Shown: positions 54,544-63,980 of the stretch, piece after piece | Position numbering within the stretch: position 1 is the first letter of the stretch | How the letters are laid out: every line of letters begins with the position of its first letter | Translations under genes and position numbers: made by a program | Notes under the pieces: generated by a model | What the model saw: only the letters and a program-made list of their open reading frames with translations | Database searches by the model: none | Told to the model about the DNA's origin: nothing | NCBI GenBank assembly: GCA_963805255.1 | Contig: CAWDTK010000013.1 | Span: 292,805 to 356,804 of the forward strand | DNA: 64,000 bases | Reading direction: 5' to 3' | DNA from: Bog-532 sp963805255 | GTDB taxonomy: Bacteria; Actinomycetota; Actinomycetes; Streptosporangiales; Streptosporangiaceae

Positions 54544-55191
54544 CGAGGTCTTCGTGATAGGCGCGTACGGGTGGCTGGTTGCGCCATCGGCTCAGGGCGA
54601 CGCCGAGCTGCTCGAATTTCGGTAGCCAGATTGCGTACTCCGTTTCTCTCACCGCCACGAGGCCGTCACGCGCGAGCTTAATCGCGTCGTTGACGGCGCC
54701 TTGGGCCAGGCTGGCTGAGGCGATGTCTTTCAGGATGATGGCGGCCTTCTTCCGGTCCGACTCGGCCAGCTGGGACAGTACGACGCGCGCGGTCTCCAGG
54801 GCCTGGTCGAGCTGGCCGACGCCGGCGTAAGTCGAGATGCGGAACGCGTCGAACCTGTTGCGGTCCATGAACCTGGTCCATACGCGGTCTTCTTCGGGAT
54901 CGGCCAGGTTGTACGCCTCATCCGCTTGCGCCCACGACGTGAGGGCCTGGGGCCGGTCTCCCAGGGCCGCGCTTTCCTCGGCGTACCGGGCAGCGAGCCA
55001 TGCCACCGTTCCCGGCGAGGCCGCATGCTCGAATGTGTCGAGCGCGTCACGCAAGAGGAGGCGGGAGCGCCCGTGGACGCCTTTCATGCTGGACAAGTAA
55101 CTTCGGTAGCCGAGTGCGCAGGCACGTATCCCGGGATCGTCGGCTTCTGCGGCGGCCTTGTCTGATGTTTCCGCCCGATTCGAGCTCAAGC
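54506..55191 (-). pseudogene. XRE/TPR regulator, C-terminal half
   Basis: The frame reads ETSDKAAAEADDPGIRACAL, GYRSYLSSMKGVHGRSRLLL, SPGTVAWLAARYAEESAALG and FMDRNRFDAFRISTYAGVGQ down to PVRAYHEDLAMTK. This is the TPR-like C-terminal half of the large Streptomyces XRE regulators whose N-terminal half is at 33466-34254. The N-terminal half here is replaced by GYD-protein sequence. The split position (YETADK there, AETSDK here) is nearly the same, but the DNA differs at three of 16 bases. Confidence 0.72.
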
Positions 55192-55395
55192 AGGGCCGCG
55201 ACCCCTGTTCCTCGTCGGGGAACTCGACAACTTGGACGAGGTCGTACTCGCCGACGGTCCACAGCAGCTCGCGGACCGTGCCGCCGGCGCCCTTGACAAG
55301 CTGGGAGAAATTCTCCGCGCGCCTCAGCTCAGGGTGTCGCGGAAGCCCTTGATGCCTTGCTCGGTCCAATTGATGAGACACACATAAGTCGTCAT
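55192..55395 (-). pseudogene. GYD-domain protein, N-terminal part with 5-bp duplication
   Basis: From ATG 55395 the frame gives TTYVCLINWTEQGIKGFRDT, the start of a GYD-domain protein (about 95 residues, stress-linked, function unknown). The five bases CTGAG are repeated at 55323-55332, shifting the frame; the sequence then continues RAENFSQLVKGAGGTVRELL, WTVGEYDLVQVVEFPDEE with the GYD-like core. It breaks off near 55,195 at the TPR fragment. Confidence 0.78.
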
Positions 55396-55622
55396 GTCAT
55401 CCCCTAGCGATTCGATTGCTGGACCAATCGTGTCCAGTGGCAAATCATTAGGTCAATCCAGGGCCCCGCAGCTAACCGGTGCTCTGGGCCGCGTCCGGGG
55501 GTGAATAGGCAGGTCACATGCCTGCAGGGTGCTCAGAATTCAGAAATGGCCCAGATACACGCCCGTTAACGAATTTACTGGTGAATGGCAGTGTTGTGAG
55601 AGTGTTATGCAGTAAGTTCTAG

Positions 55623-57407
55623 CCCTGGCTTTTCATCCGGATGTTCAGCTGACCGGCGCGTTGACCGTAAAAGGTGCTCCTGAACTGGGACGATAAGAGT
55701 GCTGAAGCCCTTATCAGCGCTAGTTCGAGGAGCACCTCAAAAGTGAACCTTACCGGGTGGTCGAAGAGCCTGGAAGTCACCGCCGATGGCGAGGGCGTCG
55801 TGTCGCATGCCGGGCTGGCCCTGCTGCGCCTGCTAGCCGACAAGACCGGGCTGACCGGGGGGCTGTCGCGGGCGCTGGCCTCGCCGCGGCTGCTGATCCA
55901 CGACCGCGGCCGGGTGACGGCGGACCTGGCCTGCGCGATCGCCGACGGCAGCGAGGTGATCAGCGACTTCCGGGTGCTGGGCGACCAGAAAGAGCTGTTC
56001 GGCCTGGTCGCCTCGGTGCCTACCACGTGGCGGACGCTCGATGAGATCGCCGCGGGCGGCCCGCAGGCCCTGACCCGGATCACCAGGGCGGTGAACGGCG
56101 CCCGCCGCCAGGCCTGGGCCGCCGTTGAAGCCCGGCACGGCGCCCTGCCCGGCGTGCGGATCGCCGATAAGGTCCTGCAGGGCGTGACCTGCATCCGGCT
56201 GGACGCCACGGTCACCCCGGCGCATTCGGACAAGGAACTGGCGGAACCGAATTTCAAGGGTTTCGGGCATCACCCTTTGCTCGGGTACTGCGATAACACC
56301 GGTGAGCCGCTGGCCGGGATGATGCGCCGGGGCGGCGCTGGGTCAAATACCACCGCCGATCACCTGCAGGTGCTCGGTGACGCGATCGCGGCGCTGCCGC
56401 CTGCGTTCCGGCGGCGGCTGATGGTCACTGCGGATGGGGCCGGGGCCAGCCACGGGCTGATCACCCGCCTCGATCAGCTGGCGTCCCGGCCCGGGTACCA
56501 GCTGACCTACTCCGTCGGCTGGGAACTGGGCGCCCGCGAGCGCGCCGCGATCCGGCTGGTCCCGGCGGAGGCCTGGCAGATCGCGATCGATCAGCGCGGC
56601 CAGGTGCGCGAGCGCCGTGCGCCTGGCGCCTGCGCGGACCGGTCTTGCGGGCATGCGCGGTGCTGGATCGAAGAAGCCCACGTCACCGAGCTGACCGGGC
56701 TGCTGCGCGAAGGCCCTCACGGGGACCAGCTGGACGGCTGGCCGGCCAGCATGCGCGTCTTTGCCCGCCGGGAGCGGCCGCACCCCGGCGCCCAGCTGAG
56801 CCTGTTCGAGAACCAGGACGGCTGGCGTTACTCCCTGTGGGTCTCGAACGTGCCCGCCGGGCTGCGCGGCTGGCGGGCCCAGCTGGGCTATATCGACGCT
56901 GCGCACCGGGTGCACGCGAGGGTTGAGGACTGCATCAGGACCGGGAAGGACTGCGGGATCGGCCGGTTCCCCTCGCACGATTTCGCGATGAACTCCGCGT
57001 GGCTGGCCGCCGCCTCAATCGCCGCCACCTTGCTGTCCTGGCTGCGGCTGCTCGCCCTGGACGGCGACCTGGCCAAAGCAGAACCAAAGACCTTGCGTTA
57101 CCGGGTCCTGCATGCCGCCGGGAAGCTGGTCCGCGGCGGCCGCCGCCGGCGGCTGAAAATCCCCGCCACCTGGCCCTGGGCAGAGGCCATCGCCACCGCC
57201 TGGGCCCGGATCACCGCCCTGCCACACGCACCCTGACCAGCGAAAGCTATCCCTGCGATACGGAAGGAGTCCCCCCGGGGCCTGTGGAACCCCCGGCCAC
57301 CGGCCCGCCAGCCGGGCCACCGTCATACCCCGACCGTAAAATCACGAACTGTTCAGCGGTTCAGCCGCGATCCCAGGCCAGCCCTCCGCCCGCATGAATC
57401 ATCAGGG
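55623..57407 (+). mobile_element. IS1380-like element in a CTAG target
   Basis: The ends are CCCTGGCTTTTCATCCGG and, on the other strand, CCCTGATGATTCATGCGG. CTAG flanks both sides (55619-55622 and 57408-57411), the 4-bp duplication usual in this family. It holds one transposase gene and about 170 bases of non-coding 3' sequence. Confidence 0.87.
55743..57236 (+). CDS. IS1380-family transposase
   Basis: A 497-residue DDE transposase starting at GTG 55743 behind AGGAG. SHAGLALLRLLADKTGLTGG, SRALASPRLLIHDRGRVTAD, LACAIADGSEVISDFRVLGD are the usual family start; the catalytic part includes CIRLDATVTPAHSDKELAEP, GFGHHPLLGYCDNTGEPLAG, LMVTADGAGASHGLITRLDQ and DCIRTGKDCGIGRFPSHDFA. It looks intact. 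Confidence 0.92.
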   Translation: MNLTGWSKSLEVTADGEGVVSHAGLALLRLLADKTGLTGGLSRALASPRLLIHDRGRVTADLACAIADGSEVISDFRVLGDQKELFGLVASVPTTWRTLDEIAAGGPQALTRITRAVNGARRQAWAAVEARHGALPGVRIADKVLQGVTCIRLDATVTPAHSDKELAEPNFKGFGHHPLLGYCDNTGEPLAGMMRRGGAGSNTTADHLQVLGDAIAALPPAFRRRLMVTADGAGASHGLITRLDQLASRPGYQLTYSVGWELGARERAAIRLVPAEAWQIAIDQRGQVRERRAPGACADRSCGHARCWIEEAHVTELTGLLREGPHGDQLDGWPASMRVFARRERPHPGAQLSLFENQDGWRYSLWVSNVPAGLRGWRAQLGYIDAAHRVHARVEDCIRTGKDCGIGRFPSHDFAMNSAWLAAASIAATLLSWLRLLALDGDLAKAEPKTLRYRVLHAAGKLVRGGRRRRLKIPATWPWAEAIATAWARITALPHAP

Positions 57408-57665
57408 CTAGTCCATGTACTTGCGGCCGATGCCGCGGCGGAACAAGGACGGGACCGGGGTCCGGTACCTGCAGCTGGCCCACAACGCCACCTGGCCCCA
57501 GCTGCGCCGCGAGCTCGACCGCATCGCCATCGGCGCGCCCGACTCCAGCGCCGCCGTCGCGACCAGGAAGCTGGCCAGCGACAGCATGAACCCGCCACCC
57601 AGGATGTCGCCCATGTACCCCAGCGGCAGCCCATAGGTGGTCAGCACCGGGATCAGCAGCGGCAC
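57408..57665 (-). CDS. Small membrane protein of unknown function
   Basis: The frame from GTG 57665 encodes 85 residues with one or two hydrophobic segments (PLLIPVLTTYGLPLGYMGDI, GGGFMLSLASFLVATAALES) and a basic C-terminus (FRRGIGRKYMD). It follows the presumed MFS stop by about 35 bases. The TAG stop (57408-57410) is part of the CTAG target of the IS1380 element, and reconstruction of the site keeps the same stop, so the coding sequence is probably whole. Not recognised as a named family. Confidence 0.55.
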   Translation of the reverse strand: MPLLIPVLTTYGLPLGYMGDILGGGFMLSLASFLVATAALESGAPMAMRSSSRRSWGQVALWASCRYRTPVPSLFRRGIGRKYMD

Positions 57666-58965
57666 GGTCAGGCCGGTACTGCTGACAGCCCGCCAGCCCG
57701 TTCATTCCTCCTCCGGGCCGGCCGCGGCTGCGGCTGCGGACGATCAGGATCAGCGGGATCGCGGCCAGCTCACTGACCACGCAGAACGCGACCAGGCCGC
57801 CCAGCGAGACGTTGATAAGCACGCCGATCACGATGCTGCCAGCCACCCAGGCGGTGCCGTACATGCCGGTGAACAGGCCGTAGGCGAACGCCCGGCGGTC
57901 CGGGGAGACCATCGGCGCCACCGCCGCCGGGATCAGCGACTCCTGCACGCCCATTCCCAGCCCCCACAGCGACATCCCGACCAGGATGGCCCAGAACCCG
58001 CCCAGGAACACTAGCGGCGCGTAGGCCGCAGCAACGATGGTCAGCGGGATCAGCACGCCGATCCCGGCACGGTCGAACACCCGGCCCAGGATCAGCGAGC
58101 CGGTACCGCTGACCGCCATCGCGACCGCGTAGAAGACCGGTGTCAGCGCGGGCAACTCCGTCCCGGCGTGCTGGAAGTGGTAGGCGATCAGCGGGAAGTC
58201 GGCGAACCCGGCGGCGGCCAGCGCGGCGCCGCCGACGTATACCCAGAACACCCGGGGAAGGCCCTGGGTGGTTACCGGGGCCGGTCCGCGCGCAAGGTCC
58301 TGCGGCCGCGGGTAGAGCAGCCGGGCCACGGCCAGCAGCGACAGCATGATGGCGGCCGGGACCGCCAGCGCGGCGAACGCGATCTTGTAGTCGTGGTGGT
58401 TCAGCACGAGGATCAGCGCGACCAGCAGCGGGCCGAACAGGGCACCGAACTGGTCGAGCGCCTCGTGCACCCCGAACGCCCGCCCGTAGCCGACATCCTT
58501 GGCCGCGTGGGAGAGCATCGCGTCCCGCGGCGGGTTGCGGATCCCCTTCCCGATCCGCTCGGCGATGATCAGCAGCGCGGCCACCTGCCAGTTCCCGGCG
58601 AGGGCGAGCAGCGGCACGACCGACATCTGCAGGATGTAGCCGCCGATGGTGATCGGCCAGTACCGGCCGGTCCGGTCCGCGCCGCGGCCGGAGAACATCC
58701 GGATGTTGTAGCCGAGGAACTCCCCGGCCCCGCTGATGACGCTGATCGCGAACGCACCGGCGCCGAGCATCCCGAGGTACGGGCCGGTGATGCTGCGCGA
58801 CCCTTCGTAGGTCTCGTGTTTCCGAGTTTCGCCCGGCGGGTGGGTGAAGGCGTTCTTGATCGCCGGGGTGTGCCGGGTCGGTGCACGGTCGGCCTGCGGA
58901 CATCGGGCTGGCGCCGGCTTGCGCTTGATCGTTTAATGGGCAGCATCGGCGGTAAGCGGTGCTAA

Positions 58966-60280
58966 GGGCTCCCCGCAAAATTAAGTGGGTTTGTCCGGGA
59001 TAGTTGTCTACGGTTGTGGTATGAGACAGCTGGCGGTGGATGAGGACCGGTTCGCCGGAATGCTGGCGGAGGTGCGCCCGCATCTGAATGAGCTGCAGTG
59101 GCGGCTGCTGCTGGGGGCGCAGGCGCGGTCGCTGGGCCGGGGCGGGATCAAGCGGGTGGCGGCGCTGGCCGGGGTTCACCCGGACACGGTGGGCCGCGGG
59201 GCGCGGGAACTGGAGGCCGGGATTGAGCCGGATGACAGGGTCCGCCAGGCTGGGGCGGGGCGGCCCCGGGCGGCGGAGGCGGATCCGGCCCTGGTGCCGG
59301 CGTTGAACCGCCTGGTGGATCCGGCCAGCCGCGGTGACCCGGAGTCGCCGCTGCGGTGGACGACCACGTCGACGGAGAAGCTGGCCGGTGAGCTGGCAGC
59401 CGCGGGCCATCCGGTGTCGCCCGACACGGTGGGGCGGCTGCTGAAAGAGGACGGTTACAGCCTGCAGGGCAACGCCAAGACGGTGGAGGGAAAGCAGCAC
59501 CCGGACCGGGACGGCCAGTTCCGGCTCATCAATGAGCTGGTGCGGGAGTTCCAGGCCGCCGGGGAGCCAGTAATCAGCGTGGACACCAAGAAAAAGGAAC
59601 TGGTCGGCAACTATAAGAACGGCGGGAGGGAGTGGCATCGGCGCGGTGAGCCCGAGCGGGTGGAGGTGCACGACTTCAAGGGCGACCTGGGGCGGGCCGT
59701 CCCCTACGGCGTCTATGACATGAGCGCCAACGCCGGCTGGGTGAACGTCGGCACCGACGCGGACACCGGGGCGTTCGCCGTCGAGTCGATCCGCCGCTGG
59801 TGGCAGCAGATTGGCCGGGCCGCCTACCCGCACGCCAGCAGGCTGCTCATCACCGCCGACGCGGGCGGTTCCAATGGCAGCCGGCTGCGGCTGTGGAAGG
59901 TGGAGCTGGCCCGGCTCGCGGAAGAACTCGGCCTGGAGATCAGCGTGTCCCACTTCCCGCCGGGCACGTCGAAATGGAACCGGATCGAGCACCGGCTCTT
60001 CGCCCAGATCTCCATGAACTGGCGCGGCAGGCCGCTGACCAGCCACGAAGTTATCGTCGAGACGATCGCCGCGACCACCACCACGACCGGGCTGAGCGTC
60101 CAGGCCGCCCTCGACACCGGTACCTACGAGAAGGGCATCAAGATCCCCGATAAGCAGATGCAGGATCTGGAGGAGCGCTCGATCAGGCGACACGCTTTCC
60201 ATGGGGAATGGAACTACTCCCTGCTGCCCGCCCCACGGCCAACACGCCCGACATCACGGAAGTAAATCTTCGGAGGGCCC
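58966..60280 (+). mobile_element. ISAzo13-like element inside the IS701 element
   Basis: Ends GGGCTCCCCGCAAAATTA and, on the other strand, GGGCCCTCCGAAGATTTA match at about 14 of 18 positions. TAA is duplicated at 58963-58965 and 60281-60283. One transposase gene fills it. It is the innermost layer of the nest. Confidence 0.8.
59021..60265 (+). CDS. ISAzo13-family transposase
   Basis: A 414-residue transposase from ATG 59021. The family features are an N-terminal helix-turn-helix (GGIKRVAALAGVHPDTVGRG), RWTTTSTEKLAGELAAAGHP, EPVISVDTKKKELVGNYKNG (Asp), LLITADAGGSNGSRLRLWKV (Asp), SHFPPGTSKWNRIEHRLFAQ (Glu) and SMNWRGRPLTSHEVIVETIA. It looks intact. Confidence 0.92.
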   Translation: MRQLAVDEDRFAGMLAEVRPHLNELQWRLLLGAQARSLGRGGIKRVAALAGVHPDTVGRGARELEAGIEPDDRVRQAGAGRPRAAEADPALVPALNRLVDPASRGDPESPLRWTTTSTEKLAGELAAAGHPVSPDTVGRLLKEDGYSLQGNAKTVEGKQHPDRDGQFRLINELVREFQAAGEPVISVDTKKKELVGNYKNGGREWHRRGEPERVEVHDFKGDLGRAVPYGVYDMSANAGWVNVGTDADTGAFAVESIRRWWQQIGRAAYPHASRLLITADAGGSNGSRLRLWKVELARLAEELGLEISVSHFPPGTSKWNRIEHRLFAQISMNWRGRPLTSHEVIVETIAATTTTTGLSVQAALDTGTYEKGIKIPDKQMQDLEERSIRRHAFHGEWNYSLLPAPRPTRPTSRK

Positions 60281-60483
60281 TAACCGGGCGTTGGAAGTTC
60301 CCAGGTCGTGGGACGCGGCATGGGTGCCGCCATCCCAGCTTCGGGTGGCTCTGCGTGGCGGGCTGATTGCGGATGGCGATAGCTGATCACGATCCGGCAG
60401 CCGGGGGCGTGGCGCCGGAACAGCAGCAAGGAAGCCCCATAGGACAGGTGACTGTCTAGATCATCTGGTTCTGTGAGGCTTCC

Positions 60484-61908
60484 TTGGCTGGCCAGTCTGC
60501 CATGATGTGCTGCTTCCCGTCCCGCCCTGGCTGGGATGGCGCGCCGGAGGACGGCTGTCCCGCTGGTGAGGGCGCGGGCGCCGGGCCGCCCGGGTACGCC
60601 GCTGACCTGGGGGCGGGGTTCGCCGTGCCCGCGACCTGGCGGGACCTGCTGGAGGAGCTGGCGCCGGCGTTCAAGCGCCGGTCCACCCACGCGCTGTTCA
60701 TGGCGCTGGCGTGCGGGATGATCCTGGCCAGCCGGCGCACGGTGGTGGCGATGGCCGCGGCTGCGGGGATGGCCGGGCGGTTCCGGCGGGCGTGCTGGTT
60801 CTTCTCCCATGCGGTGTGGGACATCGATGACCTGGGCGTGGCGGTGGCCCGCCTGATCGTGAAACACCTGCTGGCCGAAGGTGAGCCGGTCACGGTCGCG
60901 GCCGACGGGACGTTCTTCAGGCGCTGGGGCAAGAAGGTGGCGCAGGCCCGGTGGGCTTATGACGGATCGGCGCAGGGCGGGAAGAAGATCGCGTTCGGGA
61001 ACACGTGGGTGATCGCCGCGATCGTGGTCCGGCTGCCAGTGTGCTCCTCACCGGTGGCGCTGCCGGTGCGGTTCCGGCTCTGGCGCGGCAAGGGCACTGC
61101 CTCGCAGGTGGAACTGGCCGCCCAGATGCTCACCACGCTGACCGCGGCGTTCCCCGGCCGGGTGATCCACGGGGTGGGGGATGCCGCCTTCCACGGCCAG
61201 GCCTTGATCTGCGAGGGTGCCACGTGGACGACCCGGCTGCCGGCCAACGCGGTGCTCTATGGTCCCAGGCCAGGCAGGACCGGCAAGCGCGGCCGGCCAC
61301 GCACCAAAGGCGCCCGGCTGGGCGCCCCGGCCCAGATCGCCCGCGACGCCAGCTGGCAGACCGTCACCGTACGCATCTACGGCAAGACCCGCACAGTCCA
61401 GGCCGCCATGATCGAGGCGCAGTGGCACGGCAGCTTCAAAGACACCCCCGGCCGGCTCGTCCTCGTCCGGGAACCCGGTTCCGGTCAGCCTTATGACCTG
61501 GCACTGTTCACCCTCGACCTGGCCGCCACCGCCACCGCGGTCGTCGAACGGTATTCCTGGCGGTGGCCGATCGAGCCGTCCAACGCCACGGGAAAGCAGA
61601 TTCTCGGCGTCGGAGAGGCATGCAACCGCCTGGAGGCGGCCGTCGAGCGCACCGTACCGTTCGGCTTCCTGGTCCAGGCACTGCTGATCTGCTGGTACGC
61701 CCGCTTCGGACACGACCCCGCCGACATCGGCCTGCGCCGCCTGCTTTGCCCGTGGTACCGCACCAAGCATGAACCCGCCGCCGCCGACATGCTCGCCAAG
61801 CTCCGCCGCGAGTTCCTCAAGGCCCGATTTTCCGCCATCCGCCCAGGCCACAGCCCAAACGATCAAATCGAGGACTACGCCTGGACCTGCGACACCCCCT
61901 CCGCATAA
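60484..61908 (+). CDS. IS701-family transposase
   Basis: A DDE transposase of up to 474 residues; TTG 60484 and ATG 60502 are possible starts. It has FKRRSTHALFMALACGMILA, then EPVTVAADGTFFRRWGKKVA (Asp), GRVIHGVGDAAFHGQALICE (Asp), RGRPRTKGARLGAPAQIARD and RYSWRWPIEPSNATGKQILG (Glu), and ends next to the right inverted repeat. It appears intact and could move the whole 3.1-kb nested unit. Confidence 0.9.
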   Translation: MAGQSAMMCCFPSRPGWDGAPEDGCPAGEGAGAGPPGYAADLGAGFAVPATWRDLLEELAPAFKRRSTHALFMALACGMILASRRTVVAMAAAAGMAGRFRRACWFFSHAVWDIDDLGVAVARLIVKHLLAEGEPVTVAADGTFFRRWGKKVAQARWAYDGSAQGGKKIAFGNTWVIAAIVVRLPVCSSPVALPVRFRLWRGKGTASQVELAAQMLTTLTAAFPGRVIHGVGDAAFHGQALICEGATWTTRLPANAVLYGPRPGRTGKRGRPRTKGARLGAPAQIARDASWQTVTVRIYGKTRTVQAAMIEAQWHGSFKDTPGRLVLVREPGSGQPYDLALFTLDLAATATAVVERYSWRWPIEPSNATGKQILGVGEACNRLEAAVERTVPFGFLVQALLICWYARFGHDPADIGLRRLLCPWYRTKHEPAAADMLAKLRREFLKARFSAIRPGHSPNDQIEDYAWTCDTPSA

Positions 61909-62030
61909 CCCGGAAACACGAGGTAGGTGAAGTCGGCGAAAAAGCTCATGATCCCGACCATGACCACGAACTTCAGCGCGGGCGACGCGTTCTTCGCGGC
62001 CTGGCGGGCACGCGTCAGGCTTGGCAGCAT

Positions 62031-62435
62031 GCGACCTCTTCCTGGCTCTGAAGCCAGGGACCGTCAGCGCACCGCTTCCCGGCCCGCGATTCCAGGGTGA
62101 GCCCCATCACCCGTGCCCTGACCATTGTGCCAGAGGAGCCCGGTGCCAGGCGGCAACGGCCTCATGCGCGGTAGCGTGAGGAGAGGCGGAGGGGCTCGCC
62201 GGGAAACGCGCCAGTGCCAACGGTCCCTGCAGAGCAGCGTGCAGTGGCTGGAGCAGCACCGATGCAGGAAAACACGGAACCCGCCGGTGAGATCCGGTTC
62301 TTCGGGATCGGCAGGGACGCGCGCATCGCCGCGATGGATCGCCCCGGCAAGTCTGGAGGCCACTACGTCTGTGAACTGTGTCTTATCTTAGCAGATTCCA
62401 GCGCTTTATAGTAGATTTCCTCGTACTCTTTCGGG
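62031..62435. other. Region between MFS gene and second IS66-druA copy
   Basis: No confident gene. A possible short plus-strand ORF from ATG 62262 reads MQENTEPAGEIRFFGIGRDA, RIAAMDRPGKSGGHYVCELC; it has only a weak ribosome site and no known relatives. On the minus strand, just outside the IS66 end, PKEYEEIYYKALESAKIRHS is AT-richer and may be the end of a gene cut by the insertion. Confidence 0.4.
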
Positions 62436-62462
62436 GTAAGAATTCGGTGATCCCGTGGGCTG

Positions 62463-63371
62463 TTACTGAGCGGGCGGGGTGGTGAGGATCTGCCGCCAGC
62501 GCCGGTGCAGCGGGTAGAGGTAGATGTCCTTGACCGGCAGGGCGTGTTCATGGCGGCGGTCGAGCTTGCCCCTGCCCTTGGTCTGGCCAATGCGGGTCCA
62601 GTTGGCGGCGCGGTAGCTGGCGCCGGTGAACCGGCAGGCCTCGACGAAGGTCTCGGCCAGGACCGGGGCGTAGCCGTAGCGGGCCCGCCAGTCGGCGGGC
62701 AGCCGGCGGGTGACGGCGGCGAGCAGCGAGGAGGCGAGGTTGGGGACCGCCAGGTCGGGGCGGATGAGGAACCGGGCGTTGCCGCAGATCAGGTTCAGGT
62801 TGGCGCGGCGGGTGGCGGGGTCCCAGCCGATCCAGTCGTCGCGGGGGGCGCATTTCCAGGCGCTGGCGGCGAAGGCGAAGGCGGCGATCGGGCCGGCGGC
62901 GGGGGCGGCGGCGAGGTAGCGGATCTGGGCGCCGGCCAGCGGGGTGTAGCCGAGGTAGTGGTGGTCGCGGATGAGCTGGTTCCACTGCCGGGAGGCCTGG
63001 CGGCTGTCGACGACGCTGATGGTGACCGGGCCGAGATCGGCCAAGGTGGCGGCGGGGTGCGTCGGCAGCGGCAGGGCGAGCTGGCCGGGGTGCCCGTGCC
63101 GGGGGTGGCGTCCGTTGCCGTTGCCGTTGCGCGGCGGCGGCAGGGTGATCAGGCCGTCGGCGGCCATCCGGCCCAGGGCGACGCGGGCGGTCATGTCCTT
63201 GCGCCGCCCGCCGGGGGTCTGCCAGCCGAGCGCGTCGCAGATCGCGTCGGCGATCGCGCGGCGGGTCGGCAGCGTCGCCGCCAGGGAGCGGATCTCCTCC
63301 AGCTCGGCGAGGGTGAAGTCCCTGCCGCAGTAGCGGGCCGGGTACTGGCCGGGCGTGCCGGTCACGGTCAC
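62463..63371 (-). CDS. druA: DruA-like protein (DUF4338), copy 2
   Basis: A 302-residue protein nearly identical to that of copy 1. By eye the only differences are LPTHPAA for LPAHPAA and ETFVEACRFTG for ETFVKAGRLTG. All DUF4338 core segments (IRDHHYLGYTPLAGAQIRYL, SAWKCAPRDDWIGW, CGNARFLIRPDLAVPNLASS) are kept. It is complete, although the transposase gene it is coupled to has lost its start. Whether it is still expressed without the element promoter is not clear. Confidence 0.85.
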   Translation of the reverse strand: MTVTGTPGQYPARYCGRDFTLAELEEIRSLAATLPTRRAIADAICDALGWQTPGGRRKDMTARVALGRMAADGLITLPPPRNGNGNGRHPRHGHPGQLALPLPTHPAATLADLGPVTISVVDSRQASRQWNQLIRDHHYLGYTPLAGAQIRYLAAAPAAGPIAAFAFAASAWKCAPRDDWIGWDPATRRANLNLICGNARFLIRPDLAVPNLASSLLAAVTRRLPADWRARYGYAPVLAETFVEACRFTGASYRAANWTRIGQTKGRGKLDRRHEHALPVKDIYLYPLHRRWRQILTTPPAQ

Positions 63372-63980
63372 GGCGGCTGGTCCTTCCTGCCGTCTGGCTC
63401 GCCGGGCTGGCCGGTCAGGGTGATGTTCCAGGGCAGCAGGGCTTCCAGGGCCTGCCCAGCCGGCGGCTTGCCGCCGTTTGCGGCGCAGGCCTGCAGGTAG
63501 GCGTCCAGGTAGGCGCGGGGGTTGTGCCCGGTGATCCGGGCGGTGCCCAGGACGGTCCAGGCGTGGCCGGCCAGGTCAGCGGACCATTCCGCGCCGGAGC
63601 CGTTGTAGTTCTTGCGGCCCACGACCGGGGTGCGGATCGCCCGCTCGGCGGTGTTGTTATCCAGCGGCAGGTCCGGGAAGTCCCGGTGGCGCACCAGCCC
63701 GCCCCATTCGCGGTCCAAGGTGGCCAGCGCCTTCGCCGCGGCCGGGTGCAGCAGGTCCGGGCGGCGACCCTGAATACGGCGGTAGGCGTCGATCTCCTCC
63801 AGCGCCGCATCGAACGCGGCGGCCGCCCGGGCGTGCTCGCCAGTGCCCCCGGGGGCGGCGGCCAGGGCGCGGTGCGCGGCGTATAGTGCGGCGAACCGGC
63901 CGGTCCAGGCATCAGCCCAGCTGCCCAGCTCCTTGCGGTGGGCGTCGCCGGCCCGGATGAACCGCCGCCGGATATGGGCC
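63368..63980 (-). pseudogene. IS66-family transposase, C-terminal part of copy 2
   Basis: The C-terminal 204 codons, from AHIRRRFIRAGDAHRKELGS through NNTAERAIRTPVVGRKNYNG to the end overlapping druA by four bases, are the same as in copy 1. The coiled coil, the zinc-binding part and the first two catalytic Asp residues are missing because the sequence breaks at 63980. Confidence 0.87.

Larger units (their letters stand above)
58813..61922 (+). mobile_element. IS701-like element, itself carrying an ISAzo13-like insertion
   Basis: Terminal repeats are CTCGTGTTTCCGAGTT and, on the other strand, CTCGTGTTTCCGGGTT. The host sequence GTAGGT is duplicated (58807-58812 and 61923-61928). Without the inner element it is about 1.8 kb. 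The transposase gene lies in the right part; the inner element sits in the 5' non-coding part, so transposase coding is intact. Confidence 0.88.
57702..62030 (-). pseudogene. MFS transporter gene interrupted by nested insertion elements
   Basis: The N-terminus (61929-62030) reads MLPSLTRARQAAKNASPALK, FVVMVGIMSFFADFTY. The gene resumes at 58812 with EGSRSITGPYLGMLGAGAFA and runs through typical MFS helices (GEFLGYNIRMFSGRGADRTG, IIAERIGKGIRNPPRDAMLS, GVHEALDQFGALFGPLLVAL) to about 57,702. The two parts rejoin perfectly at the duplicated GTAGGT (DFTYEGSRS). The long open frame beyond 57,702 is probably spurious, since the TGA of a one-base-shifted frame gives a more natural end. The transporter resembles actinobacterial MFS proteins of unknown substrate. 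Confidence 0.87.
62436..63980 (-). mobile_element. IS66-druA element, copy 2, inverted and truncated
   Basis: The right end of the element (GTAAGAATTCGGTGATCCC) is at 62436. The sequence matches copy 1 closely through druA and the C-terminal 200 codons of the transposase, then departs at 63981. Its orientation is opposite to copy 1, which is about 35 kb away. The remaining left half lies beyond the break or beyond the window. Confidence 0.88.
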
